Source: Pseudomonas sp. (lineage in GTDB: Bacteria; Pseudomonadota; Gammaproteobacteria; Pseudomonadales; Pseudomonadaceae). Taken from it: a stretch of 12,490 nt of DNA. The DNA is taken from NCBI GenBank assembly GCA_003488145.1, contig DNMQ01000261.1, forward strand, positions 1 through 12,490. Reading direction: 5' to 3'. The translations under genes were made by a program, and so were the position numbers. The notes beneath the pieces were generated by a model. That model saw only the letters and a list, made by a program, of their open reading frames with translations. It searched no databases and was not told the origin of the DNA. Below are positions 5,964 to 12,490 of the stretch, in pieces; the first letter of the stretch is position 1; every line of letters begins with the position of its first letter.

Positions 5964-7367
5964 TCAGTGTGGCGAGTTGAACTGCATCGCCAGGGCGCGC
6001 AAGGCGGCTTCAGCGGCGAGTACCTTGGCAATCGCGTCGTTGGCCTTCTCGCGGGTGATACCCAGGCGATCGAACAGCTGCTGCGGCACCTCGGTATCCG
6101 GCCCGCTGCCGATGCCACGGTTGCGCAGCATGCGTACCGCCAGGCAGACCAGGTTCGGATAGGCCGCATCTTCGCCGTCATAGCCGGGGTCGTTCTGGAA
6201 GCGCAAGGCGGCCGCCAGTTCCTCGGGCATGCCCCACAGACGCATCAGCCAGGCACCGATCTGCTCGCGGGTGATACCCAGCAGATGCTGCTCGACGTGA
6301 CTATGCGACAGGTGCGGGTTGGCTTCCAGGTGCCGGCAGATCAGCGAAAAATGCGGTGGAAAGACGTGCGCCAGTACCAGATAGCCGAAGTTGTGCAGCA
6401 GTCCGGCGAGGTAGCTCAGGCCGGGTTCCGGGCGCTGTTCGCGGGGAATCGCACGGGTCAGTCCCTCGATAACCGCGGCTGTGTAGATGGCCTGTTGCCA
6501 GTATGGTGTGGCGTCCTGCGGCTTGTCGTCCGGCAGGCTGATGGTCTTGCCCAGCGCTAGACCAAGGGCCAGGTTGATCACCAGGTCGAAGCCGAGCACG
6601 CGAACGATGGCGTCTTCCACCGAGCGGATGCGCCCGGGAGCGGCGTAGTAGGGCGAGGCCGCCCAGCTGATAACCTGCGCCGCCAATGCCGGGTCGGTTT
6701 CCACCACGCCGGTGATGTCGTCGACCGTGGCGTCGGGGTTGACCCGCAGCTTGATGATCTTCTGCGCCGTATGCGGCAGCGGCGGAATCTCGATGGTTTC
6801 TTCCAGACGCTTCTGGATGCGTCGCGCGGTGAAACTCTGCACCGCCTGACTGATCTCGGCGCGGTCGTCGTCCGGGCGGTCCAGGTTCGGCCGGATGCTG
6901 CTCAGCGGTACGGCGAAGCTACCGGCCGTAGCCTTGCTCAGCAGACGCTTGAAGTCGCCACTGCTGACCTCCACCAGCAGGCCAGGCTGGCCGGATTCAA
7001 CCAGTAGCCGTGGCTGCTGCATCAGGCACTCTTCGTACAGGCAGGGCGAGCTGGTCAGTGGCGGCAGCCCGGGCAGGCGGCTCAACTCGTGCTTGGCGAG
7101 CATGCGCGCCAGCCGCTCCGGCTTGACCGCGGCCAGCTCGCGGCCGGTGAGTTCGGCCAGGCGTGCAAGGTCGAGCAGATGATCCTGCGGGAAGAGCACC
7201 AGCATCGCGCCGATGCTGTCGTCCAGCAGCACCGCCTGCACCCGCTGCGCAGCGGGAATGTTGGGGCGATCGCGCTGGATCTGGTAACTCACACCGAGGT
7301 CTTTCAACAGCTTGGTGATCAGGAGGGGCAGTTCGGAGCAGCTTTCGGTGTCGACAGCAGAATTCAT
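5964..7367 (-). CDS. YbaK-like domain + HDOD domain fusion protein (putative signalling/regulatory)
   Basis: A soluble protein of 467 aa. Residues about 15-145 resemble a YbaK/ProX-type aminoacyl-tRNA-deacylase fold (VSYQIQRDRPNIPAAQRVQA, then GAMLVLFPQDHLLDLARLAE and ELAAVKPERLARML). Residues about 192-395 form an HDOD domain, beginning IPPLPHTAQKIIKLR and including VVETDPALAAQVISWA, RVLGFDLVINLALGLALG and AGLLHNFGYLVLAHVFPPH. In the last motif HN replaces the catalytic HD (residues 325-326), as is normal for the non-enzymatic HDOD family, whose members often act in signalling or stress regulation. The frame extends to an upstream ATG at 7418, but I choose ATG 7367: a -10 element lies between the two, and the conserved part begins after it. 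No clear Shine-Dalgarno is seen. Its cellular role is unknown; it lies just downstream of oxyR-recG. Confidence 0.88.
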   Translation of the reverse strand: MNSAVDTESCSELPLLITKLLKDLGVSYQIQRDRPNIPAAQRVQAVLLDDSIGAMLVLFPQDHLLDLARLAELTGRELAAVKPERLARMLAKHELSRLPGLPPLTSSPCLYEECLMQQPRLLVESGQPGLLVEVSSGDFKRLLSKATAGSFAVPLSSIRPNLDRPDDDRAEISQAVQSFTARRIQKRLEETIEIPPLPHTAQKIIKLRVNPDATVDDITGVVETDPALAAQVISWAASPYYAAPGRIRSVEDAIVRVLGFDLVINLALGLALGKTISLPDDKPQDATPYWQQAIYTAAVIEGLTRAIPREQRPEPGLSYLAGLLHNFGYLVLAHVFPPHFSLICRHLEANPHLSHSHVEQHLLGITREQIGAWLMRLWGMPEELAAALRFQNDPGYDGEDAAYPNLVCLAVRMLRNRGIGSGPDTEVPQQLFDRLGITREKANDAIAKVLAAEAALRALAMQFNSPH

Positions 7368-7395
7368 GAGCGGACCCGTTGTAGTGACCTGCCGG

Positions 7396-7403
7396 AGTAT
7401 AGC
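7396..7403 (-). promoter_or_regulatory. Candidate RpoS-type -10 element for the YbaK-HDOD gene
   Basis: On the minus strand bases 7403 to 7396 read GCTATACT. This matches the first eight positions of the stationary-phase sigma factor consensus KCTAYACT, and also contains TATACT, a good sigma-70 -10. No TTGACA-like -35 exists 16-18 bp upstream (CCATCC at 17 bp), which is more typical of RpoS promoters. Transcription would start near 7389, leaving a leader of about 22 nt before ATG 7367. This is a motif reading only. Confidence 0.5.
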
Positions 7404-7416
7404 GAAGCCATCAGCC

Positions 7417-7440
7417 ACGGATGGTGTGGCGACGGATGGT
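7417..7440. repeat. Short direct repeat (9 bp x2) in the recG/YbaK-HDOD gap
   Basis: ACGGATGGT occurs at 7417-7425 and again at 7432-7440, with start points 15 bp apart (about 1.5 helical turns). Relative to the predicted YbaK-HDOD transcription start (about 7389) the copies would lie near -28 to -36 and -43 to -51, where an activator or repressor could bind. The repeat ends 2 nt before the recG stop codon. It could also be chance. Confidence 0.5.
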
Positions 7441-7442
7441 TG

Positions 7443-9515
7443 TCATACCTGGCCGTATTCCTGGCCATGACGCAGCCAACGCTCGAGCAGCGGGCTGACG
7501 TGCTGCGGCCAGCGCGCCAGCAACTCCTGGGCGGCATCGCGCACCGCCGGGAGCAGCTCGGCATCGCGCATCAGATCGGCGACCTTGAACTGCAAGAGGC
7601 CGGTCTGGCGGGTGCCGAGCATCTCGCCGGGGCCGCGCAGTTCCAGATCCTTTTCGGCAATCAGGAAGCCGTCGCAGGTTTCGCGCATGATCGCCAGCCG
7701 CTCGCGGCCGAGCTGCGACAGCGGCGGATGGTACAGCAGCACGCAATGACTTGCCGCACTGCCACGGCCGACCCGCCCGCGCAGCTGGTGCAGCTGGGCC
7801 AGGCCCAGGCGCTCCGGGTTTTCGATGATCATCAGGCTGGCGTTGGGCACGTCGACGCCCACCTCGATGACGGTGGTGGCGACCAAGAGCTGCAGCTCGC
7901 CGCACTTGAACTGCTCCATCACCGCGGCTTTTTCGACCGGCTTCATGCGCCCGTGAATCAGCCCGACGCGCAGACCGACCAGCGCCGCCGAAAGGTCTTC
8001 GAAGGTGGTTTCCGCCGCTTGGCAGGTCAGCTCTTCGGATTCCTCGATCAGGGTGCACACCCAGTACGCCTGGCGCCCCTCGTTGCAGGCGATGCGCACC
8101 CGCTCGATCACCTCCAGGCGCCGGCTATCTGCGATTACCAGGGTGTTCACCGGCGTACGCCCTGGCGGCAGTTCGTCGAGGATCGAGGTATCGAGATCGG
8201 CGTAGGCGCTCATCGCCAGGGTGCGAGGGATTGGCGTGGCGGTCATGATCAGCTGGTGCGGGCAGAGTCGACCGTCGATGCCTTTCTGGCGCAGGGCCAG
8301 GCGCTGCTGCACGCCGAAGCGGTGCTGCTCGTCGATGATCACCAGCGCCAGGCGCTTGAACACCACCTCGTCCTGAAACAGCGCGTGGGTGCCGACCACC
8401 ATCGGGCAGCCGCCGGCGATCTGTTCCAGCGATGCGGCGCGGGCCTTGCCCTTGAGCTTGCCGGCGAGCCAGGCGACCTCGATGCCGAGCGGTTCGAGCC
8501 ACTTGCTGAAGTTGAGAAAATGCTGCTCGGCGAGGATTTCTGTCGGCGCCATCAGCGCCACCTGGTAGCCGGCTTCCAGCGCCTGCAAGGCAGCGAGGGC
8601 GGCGACCACCGTCTTGCCGGCGCCAACATCACCCTGCACCAGGCGCAGCATGGGCTCGTCCTGCGCCAGGTCATAGGCGATCTCGGCACCGACGCGCTGC
8701 TGCGCGCCGGTTGGAGCGAAGCCGAGGTTGGCGAGAAAGCGCTGTGGCAAGCTTTTCGCTGCTGGCAGCGCCGGTGCCTGCTGGGCGCGAACCCGCTCGC
8801 GCAGGCGCTGCAGCGACAGCTGATGGGTCAGCAGTTCCTCGAAGGCCAGGCGATGCTGCGCCCAGTGGCGGCCTTCGGCGAGTTCTTCCAGATTGGCGTC
8901 GGCGGGTGGCCGGTGCAGGTAGCGCAACGCCTGATCCAGCGGGCCGAGCCGATAATCACGGGCCAGCTCGGCGGGCAGCCAGTCCGGCAGGCTGTGCGGG
9001 CCGAGGCGGCTCAGCGCCTGCTCGCTGAGGCTGCGCAGGCGCTGCTGGGTCAGTCCTTCGGTGGTCGGGTAGATCGGCGTCAGCGTCTGTTCCACCGGTG
9101 CCGGCTCGCCGGTCAGTGCGCGGTATTCCGGGTGATAGATCTCCAGCCCCGAGGCACCGGGACGCGCCTCGCCGTAGCAGCGCAGCTGGGTGCCGCGCTT
9201 CATGGCTTCCTTCTGCGCCTGGCTGAAATGGTAGAAGCGCAGGCTCAGGGTGCCACTGCCGTCCTGCAGGCGTACCAGCAGGCTGCGGCGGCGACCCATG
9301 ACGATATCGGCGCCGGACACCACGCCTTCGATCACCGCGTCCTGCCCCGGGCGCAGGGCACCGATGGGCACCACGCGGGTGCGGTCCTGGTAACGCAGCG
9401 GCAGGTGGAAGAGCACGTCCTGCAGGGTTTCCAGCCCGACCCTGGCGAGCTTCTCGGCCAGTGCGGCACCGACGCCCTTGAGTGCGGTGACCGGAACGGT
9501 CGCCAGTTCGCTCAT
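7443..9515 (-). CDS. recG: ATP-dependent DNA helicase RecG
   Basis: RecG is a superfamily 2 double-strand DNA translocase that remodels stalled replication forks and Holliday junctions. The 690-aa length is normal. The N-terminal part has VTALKGVGAALAEKLARVG (HhH-like) and the OB-fold wedge domain (about 55-140: VIEGVV to LEIYHPEY). The helicase core shows Walker A GDVGAGKT at 295-302, the Walker B/DEQH box at 395-398 (IIDEQHRFG), motif III TATPIPRT at 425-432, HGRM at 521-524 and motif VI QLRGRVGRG at 577-585. The RecG-specific TRG region follows (TCDGFLIAEKDLELRGPGE, then LGTRQTG to 639). All expected motifs are intact. The start lies 4 nt after the oxyR stop, with a GAGG that overlaps that stop and sits only 2 nt from the ATG, so translation is probably coupled to oxyR. 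Confidence 0.98.
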   Translation of the reverse strand: MSELATVPVTALKGVGAALAEKLARVGLETLQDVLFHLPLRYQDRTRVVPIGALRPGQDAVIEGVVSGADIVMGRRRSLLVRLQDGSGTLSLRFYHFSQAQKEAMKRGTQLRCYGEARPGASGLEIYHPEYRALTGEPAPVEQTLTPIYPTTEGLTQQRLRSLSEQALSRLGPHSLPDWLPAELARDYRLGPLDQALRYLHRPPADANLEELAEGRHWAQHRLAFEELLTHQLSLQRLRERVRAQQAPALPAAKSLPQRFLANLGFAPTGAQQRVGAEIAYDLAQDEPMLRLVQGDVGAGKTVVAALAALQALEAGYQVALMAPTEILAEQHFLNFSKWLEPLGIEVAWLAGKLKGKARAASLEQIAGGCPMVVGTHALFQDEVVFKRLALVIIDEQHRFGVQQRLALRQKGIDGRLCPHQLIMTATPIPRTLAMSAYADLDTSILDELPPGRTPVNTLVIADSRRLEVIERVRIACNEGRQAYWVCTLIEESEELTCQAAETTFEDLSAALVGLRVGLIHGRMKPVEKAAVMEQFKCGELQLLVATTVIEVGVDVPNASLMIIENPERLGLAQLHQLRGRVGRGSAASHCVLLYHPPLSQLGRERLAIMRETCDGFLIAEKDLELRGPGEMLGTRQTGLLQFKVADLMRDAELLPAVRDAAQELLARWPQHVSPLLERWLRHGQEYGQV

Positions 9516-9519
9516 GGCC

Positions 9520-10440
9520 TCAGGCTTTCGCCGATGGCGGCTTGCCTACCGAACACAGGCGGATCGAGTCAGCGAGGATCTCGATGGCCTTGGGCCGCGG
9601 GAAGCTGGCGCGCCAGGCGATCGCCACGGTGCGGAACGGCACCGGCGGCGTCAGGGGGCGGGTCTCCAGCACACCGGGGGAGTAGTGGTGGCTCTCCACC
9701 GCCGACAGCGGCAGGATCGACACGCCCAGGCCCGAGGCGACCATGTGGCGGATGGTTTCCAGCGAGCTGGATTCCACGGTGGTGTGGCTCGGCGCCTCGC
9801 CCTTGCGGGTGGTCGGACAGGCTTCGAGCACCTGATCGCGGAAGCAGTGGCCTTCACCGAGCAGCAGCAGGCTCTTGTCGTTGAGCATCTCGGCGTCGAT
9901 GGTTTCCTTCGCCGTCCACGGATGGTCGGCCGGCATCAGTACGTAGAACGGCTCGTCGTAGAGCGGCTTGGTCAGCACGTCGGCTTCCTGGAACGGCAGC
10001 GCGACGATGATCGCGTCCAGTTCGCCGGTGCGCAGCTTGTCGCGCAGGATGTGAGTGAAGTTCTCTTCGATGTACAGCGGCATGTCCGGCGCCACACGAT
10101 GCAGCTGCGGAATAAGGTGCGGGAACATGTAAGGGCCGACGGTGTAGATGGCGCCGACCTTCAGCGGTGCGGCCAGCTGATTCTTGCCGACCTGGGCCAG
10201 CTCGCGAATGCTCTGTGCCTGCTCCAGCACCTTCTGCGCCTGGGTGACGATGCCTTCGCCGACGGGGGTCAGGCGCACTGCGCTCTTGGTCCGCTCGAAG
10301 ATCAGCACACCGAGCTCGTCCTCGAGCTTCTTCACACCGACCGAAAGGGTCGGCTGACTGACGTGGCAGCGTTCAGCGGCGCGGCCGAAGTGCTGTTCCT
10401 GGGCAAGGGTCACGATGTAGCGCAATTCGGTCAGAGTCAT
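9520..10440 (-). CDS. oxyR: Hydrogen-peroxide-sensing LysR-family regulator OxyR
   Basis: OxyR activates peroxide-defence genes (catalases, alkyl hydroperoxide reductases) when its sensing cysteine is oxidised. An N-terminal winged helix-turn-helix (residues 1-60, with QEQHFGRAAERCHVSQPTLS) is followed by a LysR substrate-binding-type regulatory domain. With ATG 10440 the protein is 306 aa and the redox pair falls at Cys199 and Cys208 (GEGHCFRDQVLEAC), exactly the E. coli numbering. The alternative ATG three codons upstream (10449) would shift this, and GGAT lies about 7 nt before ATG 10440 but not suitably before 10449. The gene is followed directly by recG, matching the documented Pseudomonas oxyR-recG operon, and is divergent from the SDR gene, as is common for LysR-type regulators. 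Confidence 0.97.
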   Translation of the reverse strand: MTLTELRYIVTLAQEQHFGRAAERCHVSQPTLSVGVKKLEDELGVLIFERTKSAVRLTPVGEGIVTQAQKVLEQAQSIRELAQVGKNQLAAPLKVGAIYTVGPYMFPHLIPQLHRVAPDMPLYIEENFTHILRDKLRTGELDAIIVALPFQEADVLTKPLYDEPFYVLMPADHPWTAKETIDAEMLNDKSLLLLGEGHCFRDQVLEACPTTRKGEAPSHTTVESSSLETIRHMVASGLGVSILPLSAVESHHYSPGVLETRPLTPPVPFRTVAIAWRASFPRPKAIEILADSIRLCSVGKPPSAKA

Positions 10441-10576
10441 AGTCAGCATCCATCAATGTGCCGGCAAGCATAGCCTTTTGCGCAGCGCAGAACCAACCGG
10501 TCGGCCAGGCTTCGAAAGTCGGTACACTGCGGTTTCGTGCGGCCCGCGCGGCGGGTTACAACTGAGGGAGCAGAAC
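10441..10576. promoter_or_regulatory. Divergent promoter region between oxyR and the SDR gene
   Basis: This 136-nt gap must hold promoters for both directions. For oxyR (minus strand) the best candidate is TTGGTT (10496-10491), an 18-bp spacer and TATGCT (10472-10467), about 27 nt before the oxyR start. A perfect odd palindrome TGCGCAGCGCA (10479-10489) lies in the spacer and could be an operator. For the SDR gene (+ strand) TACACT at 10523-10528 is a possible -10 without a clear -35. A small GC hairpin (CCCGC 10543-10547 with GCGGG 10551-10555) would sit in its leader, just before the ribosome binding site. I do not see a convincing OxyR ATAG/CTAT half-site array. All of these are motif readings. 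Confidence 0.4.
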
Positions 10577-11437
10577 ATGGGCAAGCGCCTTAGCGTATTG
10601 ATCGCAGGCTGTGGCGACCTTGGCAGTCGTCTCGGTCTGCAACTGAGTCGGGATGGCTGGACGGTGTACGGCCTGCGGCGCAACGCCGCCCAGCTGGCAG
10701 TGCCGATTCTGCCGGTCAACGGCGACCTTTCCGAACCGACCTGTCCGCGCTGCTGGCCCAACGGCTCGCTGGACTATCTGGTCTATGCCGCATCCGCCAC
10801 CGAACATGACGAAGCCGGCTATCGCCAGGCCTATGTCGAAGGCCTGCGCAATGTGCTCGGTTGGTTACAGCAGCGCGGCCAGCGCCCTCGGCGGCTGCTG
10901 TTCGTTTCCAGCACCGGTGTGTATGCCCAGCGCGACGGCGAGTGGATCGACGAGGACTCGGCCACCGAGCCCGGCGGCTTCACCGGTCGGGTGATGCTCG
11001 AGGCCGAACAGCTGGCGCTCGACAGCGCCCTGCCGGTAACGCGGGTGCGTCTGGGGGGGCTGTACGACCCGAAGCGCCCCTGGCTGCAGAATCAGGTGCG
11101 CGCCGGTTTGCGTGTCGAGCGCGATCCGCCGCAGTACAGCAACCGCATCCATCGCGACGACGCCGCCGGGCTGCTGGCGTTTCTGCTGCAGAGCGACGCC
11201 AGTGGTGCTGCGCTGGAAGATTGCTATCTGGGCGTCGACGATGACCCGGCACCGTTGCACGAGGTGGTCGACTGGCTGCGCGAACGCCTGGGCGTCACCC
11301 ACTGGGCCGAGCAGAGCATGACCCGCCGCGCCGGCAGCAAGCGCTGCAGCAATGCCCGCGCCCGTGCGTTGGGCTGGAAACCCAGGTATCCCAGCTATCG
11401 CGACGGTTACGCTTCGCTGGATCGCAATCGGCATTAG
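10577..11437 (+). CDS. YeeZ-like SDR-family NAD(P)-binding protein (epimerase/dehydratase-like)
   Basis: A 286-aa soluble protein of the extended short-chain dehydrogenase/reductase type, usually annotated NAD-dependent epimerase/dehydratase or SDR family oxidoreductase and similar in layout to E. coli YeeZ. The Rossmann motif GCGDLG (residues 11-16) follows the first strand VLIAG. VYAASATEHD (69-78), LLFVSSTGVY (107-116) and the extended-SDR segment NRIHRDDAAGLL (189-200) are also visible, and the C-terminus has SKRCSNARARALGWKPRYPS. The usual catalytic YxxxK is not apparent; at the equivalent place the sequence is TGRVMLEAEQ (136-145), so classical SDR catalysis is doubtful. The start is ATG 10577, with GGGAG at 10566-10570 ending 6 nt upstream; the frame is open a little further up, but without a better start. 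Substrate unknown. Confidence 0.88.
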   Translation: MGKRLSVLIAGCGDLGSRLGLQLSRDGWTVYGLRRNAAQLAVPILPVNGDLSEPTCPRCWPNGSLDYLVYAASATEHDEAGYRQAYVEGLRNVLGWLQQRGQRPRRLLFVSSTGVYAQRDGEWIDEDSATEPGGFTGRVMLEAEQLALDSALPVTRVRLGGLYDPKRPWLQNQVRAGLRVERDPPQYSNRIHRDDAAGLLAFLLQSDASGAALEDCYLGVDDDPAPLHEVVDWLRERLGVTHWAEQSMTRRAGSKRCSNARARALGWKPRYPSYRDGYASLDRNRH

Positions 11438-11465
11438 TGCAGCCCGTCGGTAATCGGGCAACTCT

Positions 11466-11507
11466 GGTGCGGCGCTGCTTACTAAAACCCTGACAGCACG
11501 CCGCACC
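11466..11507. terminator. Long hairpin in the SDR/alcohol dehydrogenase gap (terminator or leader structure)
   Basis: GGTGCGGCG (11466-11474) pairs perfectly with CGCCGCACC (11499-11507). After a single bulged C (11475), TGCT (11476-11479) pairs with AGCA (11495-11498). This gives 13 base pairs and a 15-nt loop (11480-11494). It lies 28 nt after the SDR stop and 78 nt before the dehydrogenase start. There is no T-run after either arm, so it is not a textbook intrinsic terminator; a leader or mRNA-processing structure for the downstream gene is possible. The rest of the 148-nt gap holds two purine-rich SD-like tracts without a start codon and a weaker 5-bp inverted repeat (11442-11446 with 11455-11459). 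Confidence 0.5.
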
Positions 11508-11585
11508 GTGACAGAGGAGCAACAGCGAGGCAGCAAAGGAGAATCACCGAGACGGCGTTTCCGATACCCGACCAGGAGATTGTCC

Positions 11586-12490
11586 ATGAGAGCCCTCCGC
11601 TGGCACGGCAAGCACGATATCCGCTGCGACAACCACGTCCCCGACCCCTCCATCGAAGACCCTCGCGACGCCATCATCAAGGTGTCGTCCTGCGCCATCT
11701 GCGGCTCCGACCTGCACCTGTACGACGGCTTCATGCCCGGCATGCAGCACGGCGACATCATGGGCCACGAGTTCATGGGCGAGGTGATGGAAGTCGGCTC
11801 GGCGAACAAGAAGCTCAAGGTCGGCGACCGCGTGGTGGTGCCCTTCACCATTGTCTGCGGCGAGTGCGACCAGTGCCGGCGCGGCAATTTCTCGGTGTGC
11901 GAGCGAACCAACCGCAACAAGGACGTGGCTGACAAAGTCTTCGGCCACACCACCGCCGGCCTCTATGGCTACACCCACCTCACCGGCGGTTATGCCGGTG
12001 GTCAGGCTGAATACGTCCGCGTGCCCTATGCCGATGTCGGTCCCGTGGTGATCCCCAATGGTCTGACTGACGAGCAGGTATTGTTCCTCGGCGACATTCT
12101 CCCCACCGGCTGGCAGGCCGCGGCGCAGTGCGACATCCAGCCCACCGACACCGTGGCAGTCTGGGGTGCCGGGCCGGTCGGCCAGTTCGCCGTCCGCAGC
12201 GCGGTGATGATGGGCGCCGAGCAGGTCATCTGTATCGACAACGTGCCCGAGCGCCTGTCCATGGCCCGCGCGGGCGGTGCCATCACCATTAACTTCGACG
12301 AAGAGAGCGTGCTCGAACGCCTCAAGGAGCTGACCCGCGGCAAGGGGCCGGAGAAGTGCATCGACTCGGTGGGCATGGAGGCGCACGCCGCGCGTTCGAT
12401 CGATTCGATGTACGACCGCGCCAAGCAGGCGCTGATGCTCGAGAGCGACCGCCCGCACGTGCTGCGCGAGATGATCTACGTCTGCCGCCC
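11586..12490 (+). CDS. Zinc-dependent alcohol dehydrogenase, formaldehyde-dehydrogenase-like (3'-truncated by window edge)
   Basis: A medium-chain dehydrogenase/reductase that probably oxidises an alcohol or aldehyde with NAD+. The frame runs from ATG 11586 to the window end without a stop: 301 complete codons, with family members being about 380-400 aa. AGGAGA at 11574-11579 lies 6 nt upstream. Catalytic zinc ligands appear to be Cys36 (CAICGSDLH), His61 (GHEFMGEV) and Asp170 ([12 protein letters not shown]). Asp at the third site is characteristic of the formaldehyde-dehydrogenase-like branch, including glutathione-independent Pseudomonas formaldehyde dehydrogenase. Structural zinc cysteines are 91, 94, 97 and 105. 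The Rossmann motif GAGPVG (194-199) and the acidic Asp218 (VICIDN) indicate NAD rather than NADP. True substrate cannot be read; cotranscription with the SDR gene is doubtful because of the 148-nt gap and hairpin. Confidence 0.93.
   Translation, partial: MRALRWHGKHDIRCDNHVPDPSIEDPRDAIIKVSSCAICGSDLHLYDGFMPGMQHGDIMGHEFMGEVMEVGSANKKLKVGDRVVVPFTIVCGECDQCRRGNFSVCERTNRNKDVADKVFGHTTAGLYGYTHLTGGYAGGQAEYVRVPYADVGPVVIPNGLTDEQVLFLGDILPTGWQAAAQCDIQPTDTVAVWGAGPVGQFAVRSAVMMGAEQVICIDNVPERLSMARAGGAITINFDEESVLERLKELTRGKGPEKCIDSVGMEAHAARSIDSMYDRAKQALMLESDRPHVLREMIYVCR

Noticed and set aside
7368..7418. Longer YbaK-HDOD protein starting at ATG 7418
   Set aside because: The extra 17 residues are not conserved-looking and the best -10 element lies within this stretch, downstream of that ATG.
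7089..9884. A 931-codon open frame on the + strand antisense to recG
   Set aside because: It is a shadow of recG and oxyR. Long antisense open frames are common in GC-rich coding DNA, its composition is His/Gln/Arg/Ala-rich with no recognisable domain, and RecG on the other strand has every expected motif.
11465..11480. A possible sigma-54 promoter (TGG...GC) before the alcohol dehydrogenase
   Set aside because: The spacing between the GG and GC elements is 9 bp, not the required 10, and the -24 box reads TGGTGC. The bases are better explained as the arm of the hairpin.
11544..12458. A 304-codon minus-strand frame opposite the alcohol dehydrogenase
   Set aside because: The + strand frame carries intact zinc and NAD motifs; the minus frame shows only His/Val/Ala/Gly-rich shadow sequence.

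Overview
The window looks like chromosomal core DNA from a Pseudomonas-type gammaproteobacterium. It is GC-rich and densely coded, and the encoded OxyR, RecG and Xcp (type II secretion) proteins read as typical pseudomonad proteins. The exact species cannot be fixed by eye. I see no insertion sequence, phage gene, CRISPR array, tRNA or rRNA.

Left part (1-5906, + strand): the downstream portion of a type II secretion operon, in the order gspF (cut by the window edge), gspG, gspH, gspI, gspJ, gspK, gspL, gspM (xcpS-T-U-V-W-X-Y-Z in Pseudomonas naming). The products are the inner-membrane platform protein F, the major pseudopilin G, the minor pseudopilins H, I, J and K that form the pseudopilus tip, and the assembly proteins L and M. 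Genes are at most 5 nt apart, and H/I, I/J and J/K overlap by 4 nt (ATGA). The upstream genes of the system (gspE and probably gspC/D) would lie outside the window. A strong hairpin (5923-5953) follows gspM.

Middle part (5964-10440, - strand): read 5' to 3' on the minus strand, oxyR, recG, then a gene for a YbaK-like plus HDOD protein. oxyR and recG are 4 nt apart and match the known Pseudomonas oxyR-recG stress and DNA-repair operon. The YbaK-HDOD gene follows after about 75 nt and seems to have its own promoter, with a -10 resembling the stationary-phase sigma factor (RpoS) consensus. This block converges on the secretion operon at the hairpin.

Right part (10577-12490, + strand): a YeeZ-like SDR-family NAD(P)-binding protein diverges from oxyR across a 136-nt regulatory gap. 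After a 148-nt gap with a 13-bp hairpin comes the 5' part of a zinc-dependent, formaldehyde-dehydrogenase-like alcohol dehydrogenase that runs off the window.

I found no convincing evidence of a wholly new system. The points most worth a second look are the YbaK-HDOD fusion, a collagen-like Gly-X-Y microrepeat in GspK, a non-canonical Ala at the prepilin-peptidase site of GspH, and the two unassigned hairpins.
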